Shown one piece after another: positions 1 through 9,959 of a DNA stretch of 64,000 bases. The stretch is taken from contig CAXIPT010000003.1 of assembly GCA_964030475.1 (NCBI GenBank), forward strand, positions 8,074,453 through 8,138,452. The letters run 5' to 3'. The position numbers and the translations under genes were made by a program. The notes beneath the pieces are model-generated. The model had not been told where the DNA came from and searched no databases. It was given only the letters and a program-made list of their open reading frames with translations. The stretch is from Tethya wilhelma. Its lineage: Eukaryota > Porifera > Demospongiae > Tethyida > Tethyidae. Position 1 is the stretch's first letter. Each line of letters starts with the position of its first letter.

Positions 1-800
1 TACACTCACCCTTAGCAATTTGCCATACATCATAGTAGTGATTCACCTCTGAATGTGCTTCTCTTAGCCATTTATTGATCTGCCTATGCCGATCTGTAAC
101 CAAAACACTTACTCGTAAGTCCTCCTCCTTAAAAAAATTCAGCACTCTGTGTAAGCCTTCTTTCTCCTTATGGTAACTGCTTTTCACTTCACTGGATTGA
201 GTATGTAAAAATGATATCCAATCAACACCAATTAGCACTGTTTACGTGTTGCAAAACTTACAGCTACTATTTGTCTCAGGATTATCTTTTTGCAGTTAAG
301 GTCATACTTGGCACTGTGACCAGGGTTATAAGCTCTTCCATCACCAGTCAAAGCAAGTGGATTTCCTTTTTGCTTCAATGCCAGGAATAGTGATTGCTGT
401 TGCGTTGTCTATACAGAGCGAACAGCTGGTTGCAAATATTTTTCTTGATGGCAGAAAAAAGTATTGCGTTCTATAGCATGAACGTTCAAAATTTCAAACA
501 CACGAAGTACTTTGGCTGGAAGAGAACTGGAAAACAATATTGCAGCAGACATTGAGATATTGCCTAAGGGTATTGTTCAAACAAGAGGCCACACACATTT
601 TCTTAAACAGTAGCTACACGCCTGGACTATCTTCAAAACGTATCAGATATCACTTGTGGTGGCCATAGATGCTTTACCACAAAAGACGCATACAGCAAAG
701 AGACTCAGTAGAGTAGCTTCGGTGACAAGAATAAACTTGTTAGGTTGCTTGGTCTGCTCACTATCAGATGCGCACCTGTTATATTAATTTTAAAAATGTG
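1..800 (-). pseudogene. Kolobok-type THAP transposase remnant, C-terminal catalytic part
   Basis: Read on the minus strand, positions about 1-240 encode a block with VLVTDRHRQINKWLRE followed by a HYYDVWQIAKG-like block. About 300-370 encode GDGRAYNPGHSAKYD. The same ordered motifs (GDGRADSPGHSAKYG, then VLVTDRHNKINKWLRE, then YYDVWHV) occur in the better preserved THAP transposase at 43770-45582 in this window, so this is a third, more decayed copy. The two Asp residues in GDGR and TDRH are plausible catalytic residues of an RNase H-fold transposase. Frames break between the blocks, probably partly because of introns, and the window edge cuts it off. Family placement as Kolobok rests on THAP plus TTAA seen in the other copies; confidence in relatedness is high, in the superfamily name moderate. 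Confidence 0.6.
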
Positions 801-1770
801 AGGCTCCAAGGGAAAACCAGACGTTTGGGATTTTCCGTGAATTTTGAGTTAGCTATTCCATGTGTATCTAGGCCTTCCCAGGAAGCGCATATCAAAATTT
901 GATGTGCATAGCTTTCCAGATATAGCACTTGCAAGCAGCCCTGCCTCCACTTGTGGCTTCCTAGAAAAACGGTTGTAAAGTTGTTGTTAGGTAAACTATG
1001 GGTGGTCCATATACTCTCTGTATCTTAATTGAATCATGTACAGTATATGCTGAATATTACCACAGCCAGCCAGGTAATAATTTAGTGAGAAGCGAGTAGC
1101 TAGGAAAGAAACTAACCATTACAAACAGAACATTATCTATCCATGGGTCACGTGATCCATAATAAAAGTTTGAACTTTCATGGTCCAGCTCTCTTCAAGC
1201 TCCAAGACACGGCAGCAGGGAAACCTGGTCAAGTAGTGTGACTCACATGACAATAATATGACAAACTTAACTATTATACTTGCTAAGGTACAGTTATTTT
1301 GCACAGAACTGACAGGCAGTGGGATCATGTTCTCGTGGTCCGTTTCAGTGATATCACACTGTTGGAGCCATGGCACCACTGAAAAGACTCATACTGCTGG
1401 GTGCTTCTTGTAGATTGGTTCAGTGGAGTTTAACACAGCTGGCAGGCAACCACTTGCTGGTGAGTTGGTTCAGACTATTAAAGAGTCCATAGAGCTATAA
1501 TATCCATGGTGTAAATTCTTGTATATGCTTTGTGGACACAATACAAATCAGTCAGTGATATCCATGTGAATGGTAATGGTTTTACAATTAGCTATACTGT
1601 ATTTATTCTAATTTATCGGACACTTCTAATTATCCCGGACACTCTGGCAAATAATTTTTTGTGTTCTAATTTAGTGGACAGCAGCAGCAGCAAAAATTAA
1701 AATGGACTCTAATTTTTCGGATGCATGGGTACAAGCCAGAAAATGAAACAACAGTGAATAGTACATAGTT

Positions 1771-2413
1771 GGGGCGAGCCTGAGCGAGCCCCAGATAGCG
1801 AGTTGTACATCGGGACCGTCTGTCTGTCTGTCATCGTTGGGTCTTGTACGCTCACCTAAGCTATTTCTAGCTAACATAATGATCGACCCGTACCATGTAC
1901 CATGCATTACTTACGCATGCGCATAAGTTTAGAGTGTGCACGTGTTTTCAAGACAGTCGATATCCGCGATCGAGAAATCAGACAGAGGCAGCTAGAGCAG
2001 AACAGTTGAGAAATGGTTCTTCTAATAGCTCAGAGGTTGTGAGACTTAGACAGTTGCTAAGCATATCTTATGAGAGAAAGGCACAAGAACAGTTTAACAG
2101 CAGCGCCCAACAGAAAGATAGGCAGAAACTGCAAGTAGAAAAACGGTGTTGCCAGGCTTGCTCAATATACAGTGTCAGAGGGTAAGAGATACCAAGTTTG
2201 AATACAACCGTAGATTTTACATGTCTCATTAGCAATCCTTCGTGTAAATAAACTTCTGATGTTCACACCACAGGCACAGTCACTTGAACACTGTCAGTTT
2301 TATACTGGCACTGACAGCCAGATCTATACCATAATTTGTCATTCTGATTCAAATATTCATACCATTTGCTGTACAATTCATGCAAAAAGCTGCGCTCGCT
2401 CAGGCTCGCCCCA
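1771..2413. mobile_element. Small nested element bounded by GC-rich inverted repeats
   Basis: Positions 1771-1790 read GGGGCGAGCCTGAGCGAGC and 2395-2413 carry the reverse complement of the same motif, giving ends in inverted orientation. The same pair, in the same orientation, bounds the Helitron-like fragment at 56474-58090. A short TGTC microsatellite follows the left end (about 1798-1815). A 96-codon plus-strand frame at 1895-2185 rich in Q, R, E and S lies inside; it has no recognisable domain. No convincing target duplication could be read. It is probably a non-autonomous element that landed inside the Tigger-like transposon. Confidence 0.5.
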
Positions 2414-2452
2414 CAATGCCTTGCATTCAGTAATGTGTCAGTGTCTTAAATA

Positions 2453-2896
2453 CTAGTGTTCTGTTAGTTTCTGTAGCTTCTTAATGTCCACTAAACTTCC
2501 GCTGCACAGCAGCAAGCACGGCACTTCAAGCCCACCTTGTGGCAAGTCCCTTGTGAACTCTCGAGATCCAGTTACTTGGCATTTTACCCTTCCTCCTCTC
2601 TTGATAAAATACCAGAAAACTCTGGACAGTTTCTTAGGTAGATGGCCTACAACTTGACCGTCTTGGACTACAGCGACTGCAAATGAATCGTTGGGGTTAT
2701 TTTCCTCAGGCAAAGTTTCTAGCTGTTCTCCAACGGTTGGACTCCAAATTGTCTTGTAGACATGATGGCCTCTTATTGTAGAATCCATGCTAAAAGTGCT
2801 AGAGATAGTTGAGGTTCTCGCCATTTCAACAGCTGAAACTTTTCTTTTGACACAAGACATGATTTTACAGTTTAAACCAGTGGTATTTAAACACAA
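2453..2896 (-). CDS. HIRAN-domain-like protein, second ORF of the Tigger-like element
   Basis: A 147-residue open frame on the same strand as the transposase, starting 85 bases after its stop. Residues about 44-125 read GHHVYKTIWSPTVGEQL, then ENNPNDSFAVAVVQDGQVVGHLPKKLSRVFWYF, then a CQVTG strand. The E-x-NPxDxxAVAV...VVGHLP pattern is the hallmark of HIRAN domains, which in HLTF/Rad5 bind DNA 3' ends and stalled forks. Start choice is uncertain: Met1, or the internal Met at MSCVKRK about 13 codons in. It lies within the transposon TIRs, so it travels with the element. A role in binding element ends or repair intermediates is inference. I found no helicase or nuclease fused to it. Confidence 0.65.
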   Translation of the reverse strand: MCLNTTGLNCKIMSCVKRKVSAVEMARTSTISSTFSMDSTIRGHHVYKTIWSPTVGEQLETLPEENNPNDSFAVAVVQDGQVVGHLPKKLSRVFWYFIKRGGRVKCQVTGSREFTRDLPQGGLEVPCLLLCSGSLVDIKKLQKLTEH

Positions 2897-2981
2897 CTTG
2901 ACACGAAATGAGTAGATTAATATGGGTTAAAAATATCAACACAACAAATGATGTCATAGCTATTTATATGATCTGAGTGCA

Positions 2982-4750
2982 TCAATCTAAGTCCACATCT
3001 TCATTTTCATCATCTACAATTCCACTGGAAGTTTCCTCTGAAAATGGGTCTTCGTCACCATCTTCTAATGTCCCATACTCTGCTTCTAAGGCTTTCATGG
3101 CCTTCTCTTTTGCTTCTTTGAGTATAGAGTGATTGAGTTGGTGCTCTTTCGAACCAGAAATTCCAGTCACTGCAAAAGACTTCCTAATCAAGTCAGTCTG
3201 CTCTTTCAGATGTAGATAGGCTCGTCCAACCCACCTAGCAACATCTTGACGCTTTGCAGCGGGAATTTTGGACTTTGGATCCCAGAGTTGTGCTGGGGCT
3301 AGGCTTAGTGACCTTGTCTTTATGTAGTCTCCCCAGCTGTTGCGAAGGACTTGCTTGTTGATTGACACATCAAGGGGTTGCAACTTTGAAGTGCAACCTC
3401 CTGGGATCACCACAGTTGTTGTGTGGTGATTTCTGAGGGATTCTTGGACTTCCTCAGTCAGATGTGCACTGAAGCTATCCCACACAAGCAACGACTTTAC
3501 AGATTCACCACCAACTTTTTGCACGTATGGATACCAAATTTTTTCCAGATAAACGTGCATCACCTTGCCATCCATCCATCCCTTCTCTTGACGAACTGCA
3601 ACCACACCCTCGGGCAACTCTAGTTCAATGATCTTTCCTGTTGGGCGGCCTTTGAATATGATGAGAGGAGGGAGCATGTTGCCATCAGCGGTTACCGTCA
3701 AAACAACTGTTAGGTGTCTCTTCTCAGCACCAGTGGATCGGATTACGCACTGCTTCGCCCCAACCTTGTCAATACTCCTTGAAGCCACAATGTCAAAATA
3801 AGCTGGTGTTTCATCCATGTTGCCTACAACAATGAAAAGCAGTAATATTTTGATGGTGGTATTATTGTTTTATGTGACCCCCATGAACACAAAATTAACA
3901 TGTTTATCTTACCTACTAGACACAGGGGATATTGCTGTCTCTTCCTTACTCTGTCAAGCTGAGTATAGAACGTTTCCACCTTTTCTTCCAATTGAGCAGG
4001 TAGCTTTTGTGCAATCGATGTCCTAGCTCTCAGTGTGAGGTTGAAAAATTTTGCTAGCCATCCAGCACTTGACTTGAAGGTAGGTTTGTGCGGTGTTATT
4101 AGATCAGCAGCCTTGTTGCGAACATCTTGGCATGATACTGGAAGATGGAGATCCCTCATCTCAAGTATCCAAGACAAAATAGCTTCATCTATTGTCTTGC
4201 TGTAGGCAAGCAGTCTTCCTGCTCCAGCCTTGTTTTTGCCACGTTGGGTGCAAAGTTCAAGGACTCCTCCACGTTTAGCTGCTGCTGCTAGTCTTCGAGG
4301 AGAGGGATCGGCAAACTGCCTTTTTTTCATATCTTGGACAGTAGACTTTGGTATGTTGAACTTTCTGCTTGCTTCTCTTACACTGGACCCTGGGAGCTTC
4401 AAAAACTCGAGGACTCGCTTGCAGTCAGCCTCCGAGTAAGTTGAGCGATAGGATTTGCTGTTCGTGCCAGCTAAAGCTAGTAGCCAGTAGCTGGCTACTT
4501 GGCACTGGTAACTCTCAAAACACCCCACAGCTTCTCCATGATCACTTAAAGTGAGCTCGTGCTCCACGTATCGCCTCTTTTTTGGTCTTCCAACAGGTCT
4601 TTTCTCTGGTGGTGGTCGTTTGGCACGGCTTGGAGAACGAGGCTGGAAGGTTGGTTTCAACCCTTTCTGGCAGAATGTGATGATGGATGACTGCTTAGTA
4701 GGCTGAGATGGTTGAGTCACGGAGAAATAATTGTAGAGAGACTGAGACAT
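2982..4750 (-). CDS. Tigger/pogo-like DDE transposase, two exons
   Basis: Join of 4750-3913 and 3823-2982. The intron (3824-3912, 89 bases) has a GTAAGA donor and a TTGTAG acceptor, and splicing restores the conserved LVGNMDETPAYFD block that spans the junction. The product is about 558 residues. In order: a basic N-terminus with an AT-hook-like GRPKKRR near residue 55; a psq-type helix-turn-helix around 105-150 (VREASRKFNIPKSTVQ); a CENP-B-type DNA-binding domain around 170-250 (SAGWLAKFFNL); and the DDE_1 core with the three acidic residues in MDET, LLVWDSFSAHL and CTSKLQPLDV. The family cuts and pastes its own element in the nucleus. The C-terminus is acidic. No stop or frameshift is visible, unlike most TE genes in this window. 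The start is the first Met, about 170 bases inside the right TIR. Confidence 0.9.
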
Positions 4751-5559
4751 AGCTAGCTAGCAGCTGTTCAGATTAGCTCGGTATCACGTTTTGTTTTAAC
4801 ACCTGAATTCTAATTATTCCGCACACCCACGAGCCCACATAATTTCCTGTTCTAATTATTTCCGGACAATCCCCAAAATAATTATTTTTAGCTGTCCGAT
4901 AAATTAGAATAAATACGGTACTCATAATTTCATAAACAAACAGTATTATTAATACTCATTCATTAAGTGTTGTACAATATCATCGTATTCCCATTTGTCT
5001 AATATCATTTTGTATTATTTAAGGCTTAAGCTATCCGACATAATTCACATCATTGTGTATAATCCTACCATGCAGGCTATGGCAGAACTAGTCCATTCGG
5101 ATACACTTTCTCAAGTTCATCCAAGATTATTAAACGTCCTCGCTGATAGATTTGCAATAATCCATCTCAATATACATTGTTGTATACGTAATGTACATGA
5201 TTAATTCACTTGCATGGTATAACATACAAGTAAGTGTTTTCATCATCATAATCACCTGATTAATAAACACTATTCTGTTATAAGGATGCTTCTAAGTTGG
5301 CTCTACCATGTGAATCCTGCTGTTCTCTCTAAATTTTCTGTGCTTGAATCTGTTCAAACACTGCCACTGGAATAATTAATAGTCATGCTTTTCATGTATG
5401 CTGGATTGCAAAATCCTGGAGGAAAGAAACAGTACAGCTCTTTTGCTGTGCAACCCCCACAAAGGATGGTGGTTTGGCTTGAAGTTGCAAATTCATCTGG
5501 TGGAGAATTGGGAATGTGCTAAAAAAGGGTTAAAATTTTGTTGGATAACGTTCCGTCTC

Positions 5560-6170
5560 TAACGTCACTTGGAAAGAAGACACAGGAGAAGGTTACTGGA
5601 CCCAAGGAGGTAAGTGCTTACTAGTAGAGAGATAGATTCTAGGTAGGGTAAGTTTCAAAAACTATAATAAGCCTCAAAATAACCCATACATGTACTGGGA
5701 GAGGCAATACTTATGAGTAGAAAGCTACTGTATGTATAATTATAAGCGCTTGGATTAGACCAGCACATATAACGCTTTAGCTTGCCTTTCTGTCTATGTG
5801 CTGTGGCAAGATTCTGAGATCAGTCAGCTAATAGAGCACCAAGAACATTGAATAACAATTCATTTTTGTGGCAGCTGCCTAGCTCATAAATATTTGCTAC
5901 GGTCTGTTGCACAGTATAGCAACAGTTTTCCATGTTAGCAACTAAATAAAAATGAACTTGGCTAACAATACGGTCTATATCTCTGCAGCAACAACTGCAA
6001 AAGAAGCAGCTCCAGCCCTCAAAATTTGCGTGGAGCATGTTGAGATGTAGTGCAATGCATCTGTGCAGTAAAAAAATTTCACGCAAAAACGCGAAATAAA
6101 CTAAAACCGCATTTTACTCTAAAAACAATAATTTCCCAAACGACCGGTTTTCGCTTGTGGCCTCACAAAT
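5560..6170. repeat. Dispersed 0.6-kb repeat, copy 1
   Basis: The stretch from about 5560 (AGGAGAAGGTTACTGGAC) through 6165 (ACTAAAACCGCATTTTACTC) matches 29270-29830 along its length, in the same orientation, with many substitutions and small indels. Shared landmarks include GGTAAGTGCTT, CAGCTGCCTA, TGCAGTAAAAAAATT and CCGCATTTTACTC. No coding frame is conserved between the copies, so it looks like a non-coding mobile repeat. Confidence 0.7.
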
Positions 6171-6479
6171 GGTATAAACTTATTGCTTACGTTAAATTTC
6201 ATTCAAATACTTTGATTCTGGAGACAAGCCAAAAATTTTGTGTCTCTCATCATTTAATTCAAATTCAGACTCAGATGAAGCATGGCAGACGATGATGCCA
6301 AATAAAGTGTTGAAGACTGTACAGGATGGGGCGGATAAGGGGCATCATGTGCTGAATTCTTTGAATAATGGCCATGGGCAAAGGGGGTAGTCGATTGTAG
6401 TAGTACACACTGAACCTCGACATCCTGGGTACTTATGGACTGGGTTTGGGTTGCTAAAAAAGGAATCAGCTAAGGTAAT

Positions 6480-6535
6480 GTATAAATTATAATATATATA
6501 TTATATTATATTATTATTATATTATATATATTACT
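6480..6535. repeat. AT-rich simple repeat
   Basis: A run of irregular TATATTATATTATTA units. No function is suggested by it. Confidence 0.85.
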
Positions 6536-6711
6536 ATAGTATACATGTACATGTAGTGTTAATGTATTAATTTGTATCAGTTGGCCTCAGTCATTGAGGT
6601 CAGCTGCCAGTAGCACAACGGACAATTTTATAAATTAGTGCCAACTATTGACTTTACTTTATTTGTGTCAGCTACTGCAAAACATAATAATAATGAAGGC
6701 ACCAAGGTGCA

Positions 6712-7329
6712 TAAGCCTCGGCGCAATCAGCTGACAGCTAGCATGATGCACAACATGAATGTATGACCTCATCATCCAACCAACCTCAAATTCTAGCCTG
6801 TAGCCAGGAGCTGACCTGAGACTCTCACTACTAAGTCAGAGTCATTGACCTGAGTCAGACTAAAAAATGTATACATGCAGAAAGCAAGCCAACCTTTGTT
6901 TGTCTTTCCAACAGCATAAGTAGCATTGCACTGAGTATAATCATGCATTGGCAAGGCTAATTCCTGTCTGTATATCCAAAGAACACTGACAGTGACTAAC
7001 AGCAGCAGCAACAGCAGCAGCAGTCTCAGCAGTAAATTGTTGCGGCAGTGAGCATTGCTCTGATTCTAAATAACGCATACTAAATCAGTAGGCGTGGCCT
7101 CGAAGCTAAGCGTGAAAAGAAGCACAAAAGCCTCAAATCTCAGCAACAACAGTGTTTTGGACAGCAAAAAATGTAATTCTACAAGATCATTCACATTTAT
7201 GAACGTAAGTACTATCGCTTTTGTAGCTAGAGCTATCTTTCTTGAGATTTCGATTGAACAGACAGACAGACAGACAGACAAAACAACTACCGTAACCATC
7301 TGCACGTGCTACGCACGCTCCGAGGCTTA
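6712..7329. repeat. Small repeat with TAAGCCTCGG ends and a CAGA microsatellite
   Basis: The left edge carries TAAGCCTCGGCGC and the right edge carries the inverse (GCACGCTCCGAGGCTTA). A (CAGA)n run lies at about 7259-7280. The right half is related to 40037-40320, which starts TAAGCCTCGGCGCGTGCG and runs through ACGGTAGTCGTTTTGT, here in the opposite orientation. It is likely a family of short non-autonomous elements with a microsatellite near one end. Confidence 0.5.
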
Positions 7330-7559
7330 ATAATAATAATAATAATAAATCATCATAATGTTACTAATATTTTAGCTATTGTTTTAGTTTAACTTGTGTC
7401 TTTGAGTTGCAGCACACTTCAGATGGAGAAGTAAGATGATCAGTAGTCTGATTAACTATCTCAGTTGTGCCTGTACCAACAGTTTGACATTCCTCTGCTG
7501 CAACTGGAGTGCGTATCGATATCTTGCAAAGCATCGAAAAACAACTATTCCAGATATAG

Positions 7560-7900
7560 TTTGAATAACTGAATATTTAACCAACTTACATGCAGTACCT
7601 ATCTCTGGCCACGCTTTTCTCTTGTGTTCTCTCTCCACTCCAATCTCATCGTTTCGAGCTCTCTTAAGCTTGCGACTAGGCACTAGTGCACTTGGATTTC
7701 CTTGGCTAGATGACTGCCTAGGAAATATATTTGGAATGGCTCCAGGTTTCAGCTTGTTCCTCTTCTTAATCCTAACCTGAGCAGCAAGAATGGATTTACT
7801 GTGAAATGTTCACTACATAAAAAAGATCTCAAGTGCTCTCTTGCCTTCCAGTGAGCTCTGGTGCATAGAACCTGTTTCTCTCACTCATGTCCTAGCTTAG
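7560..7900 (-). pseudogene. THAP-domain gene remnant
   Basis: On the minus strand, about 7850-7770 encodes HWKAREHLRSFLCSEHF, resembling the second half of a THAP zinc finger (the C..H pair in CSEHF). About 7765-7570 encodes IKKRNKLKPGAIPNIFPRQ followed by a basic linker, the usual sequence just after a THAP domain. A frameshift separates the two blocks and the N-terminal Cys pair is not visible. A possible splice donor (GTACTG) lies near 7597. It is probably another decayed THAP transposase fragment. Confidence 0.45.
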
Positions 7901-8235
7901 GGTCTTCAGAAAACTTGTACAGAGTTGTACTGTTGCTAGAGCAACTAGCTGCCACGCACTTGTATACCATTTTTGTTCAGAAACACACAGTTTACTGCAT
8001 TATGCATGCATGCCATAAAATATTGCAATGCCTACTATTTAGTCACGTTTGGCCATGCCCACATTTGACCACAACAAGAAGTAGATTTTCAAGATTGAAA
8101 ATGTGCTCATAATCAGAGCCATTTATAGCAAAACCAGCAGTCCAATAATTGAATTTAGACGTCACAAAGACATTTTAAGCTAAAAAAATAAAATTTGTTG
8201 TTTTTTTTATGGTACCTTACCTTCAAGATTCTGCT

Positions 8236-9780
8236 TCAAAGGGTATGGGAATTGAAGATCGGTTGAGATTGAATTAAAGATAAGTGAATGCTCTGGAACA
8301 CGCATCTTTCTAAGATCATCTTTTGAGTGCCATTTGTCAGGAAAAGTGACGTCACGATTACAATTAAATTCACGTGACTTGTCCGTTGGCGGGAAGACTG
8401 GGGAACATGATTTTGCATAGGATCTAACACTGTCAGGTTGGTAACTTGAGCCTTATTTACATGCAACAGTGTGTGATACAGACTTTGGTATCTGTAAATC
8501 AATTTGCATTGCTTGACAAAGTGATTACCACCAATACAATTCAGGCATAGCTTACGAGTGTTCAGAGTGGACATTTTCGAATGATGTGACATTTTTCTAT
8601 AGGAGTACAAAGCATGCTTCTATAGTTTACACAATATGCAACATTCGAGGACTCAGAGCTAGCAGCAAACAAAGTAATAGGACCTGGAGTTCCCTTCTGG
8701 TGATGCATGCCGCCACGTTTACTTGAAGTTGACTGAATTGACTCCAATGCTTGAACATGCAGATTGAGAAACTCTAACAAGTCATGGTACGATGGTACTT
8801 TCTTGCAATCCTGTCCATATACTTCTGCCATTAAAGCATCGTCGTTGGGTCCAGCTTCAGCTTGATAGTTGAGGTGATAAAGGATCATATCCCATCAACT
8901 TGAGTGAGCAAAGGTGTTGAACGCAGGTGCTGTAGAGCTTACGGATCTCCTTTCCAGAGCCAGTCTGCAAAGCAGGAGCTCCAAAGATGGCCTTGACATG
9001 GGCCTCATGAATCATCCAAAGCAAACATAACGCTCCTTGAGGCACTTGACAGCCTCCTTGTTGTTTTCTGCTGAATGGGTGAGACCAACGATGGCATCTC
9101 TAAGCAGGACTGCCCTTCAAAGCATTCTGGAGATACACCAACTTCTCAGCATCATGAATGTGGGTTCAGTCATGTACAAAACTGCTCCCAAAAGCTATTC
9201 CAGTTGAGTATATTTCTATTGAATGTAGTGATCTCTAGTTTGGGAAGTTTAGCACTGGGGGTAAGGGCAGAGGTGGCACATTCACAGGATAAGGTAGAGT
9301 TGAGAGTGCGAGGGATTGCCTGACTGATACTGAGCAATCAAACAGGTTTAACTTTAATGAGGAATACTGCTCACTCAACCTGTCGGAAGCATCTATGCCA
9401 AGTGAGATTAGCTGGAGGTTTATGTCTGCACAATGATCATAGAGCTTCTCATGCAGATGACAAATGTTTTTTGGATCGCCTGATAGTTCCGTAGAATCCT
9501 TACTAAGAGATTCTTCAATCTGCTGGAGTATCCTCTCTCTTTGATCAGGCTTTGGAGCTGGATCCTTACTAAGTAGCAAGACAAGAGAATTCAGATGCAG
9601 ACTGAGTGCTTTGAGAGTGTCGTCGTGTTCATCAAGAGCTTCTTGCTCTTTAGCTAGCAACTATGGACATGTAGATGTCTCTGAACTCCTTATCCAGTGT
9701 GCCTAAGATATGCTTAACATTCTCCAAGCTGCCTCTAGGGTGGCCAAACGAGTTAGTAGCCGGGTAATTTAGACTACACC
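8236..9780 (-). pseudogene. BEL/Pao-type retrotransposon gag remnant
   Basis: Several overlapping minus-strand frames together look like the capsid precursor of BEL/Pao LTR retrotransposons. From the N-terminal side: LAKEQEALDEHDDTLKA and a leucine-rich helical segment (9660-9235), then IRKLYSTCVQHLCSLKLMGYDPL and VPSYHDLLEFLNLHVQALES (9045-8640), then a zinc knuckle with CLNCIGGNHFVKQC and a following HTLLH (8560-8460). The segments lie in different frames and no protease, reverse transcriptase or LTR is visible nearby. It is therefore a truncated, dead copy. Confidence 0.65.
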
Positions 9781-9959
9781 TCTTCTCTTCCAGAGGTTAG
9801 CAGGATCTGCCATCCAGGTAGATATAGTTCATTAACGAAGATACACTCTCACAATCAGAAAGGGTAAGGGTCGATATGCACGAGGATATGGGTTGATGAG
9901 CAAGATGTCAAGTAAACAACAACAAGCTTGACAGTACTAGAGCTACGCTAGCAATTGTT

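Larger units (their letters stand above)
1597..4918 (-). mobile_element. Tigger/pogo-like DNA transposon, apparently full length
   Basis: The left end starts CTGTATTTATTCTAATTT and the right end, on the opposite strand, starts CCGTATTTATTCTAATTT. The inverted match runs about 26 bases with one mismatch, and each end is flanked by TA (1595-1596 and 4919-4920), the target duplication expected of the Tc1/mariner/pogo group. Both ends also carry repeated subterminal boxes of the form TTCTAATTnnnCGGACA (about 1620-1725 and 4808-4900), likely transposase binding sites. Length is 3322 bp. Two minus-strand genes lie inside: a spliced DDE transposase and, downstream, a HIRAN-like ORF. A smaller element bounded by GC-rich inverted repeats (1771-2413) has inserted in the 3' part. 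The transposase frame is open, so the copy may be young. Confidence 0.85.

Noticed and set aside
1895..2185. 96-codon plus-strand ORF inside the small nested element
   Set aside because: Low-complexity Q/R/S/E composition, no recognisable domain; not reported as a gene.
7259..7280. (CAGA)n run as a CRISPR-like or regulatory array
   Set aside because: Simple microsatellite in a eukaryotic repeat.
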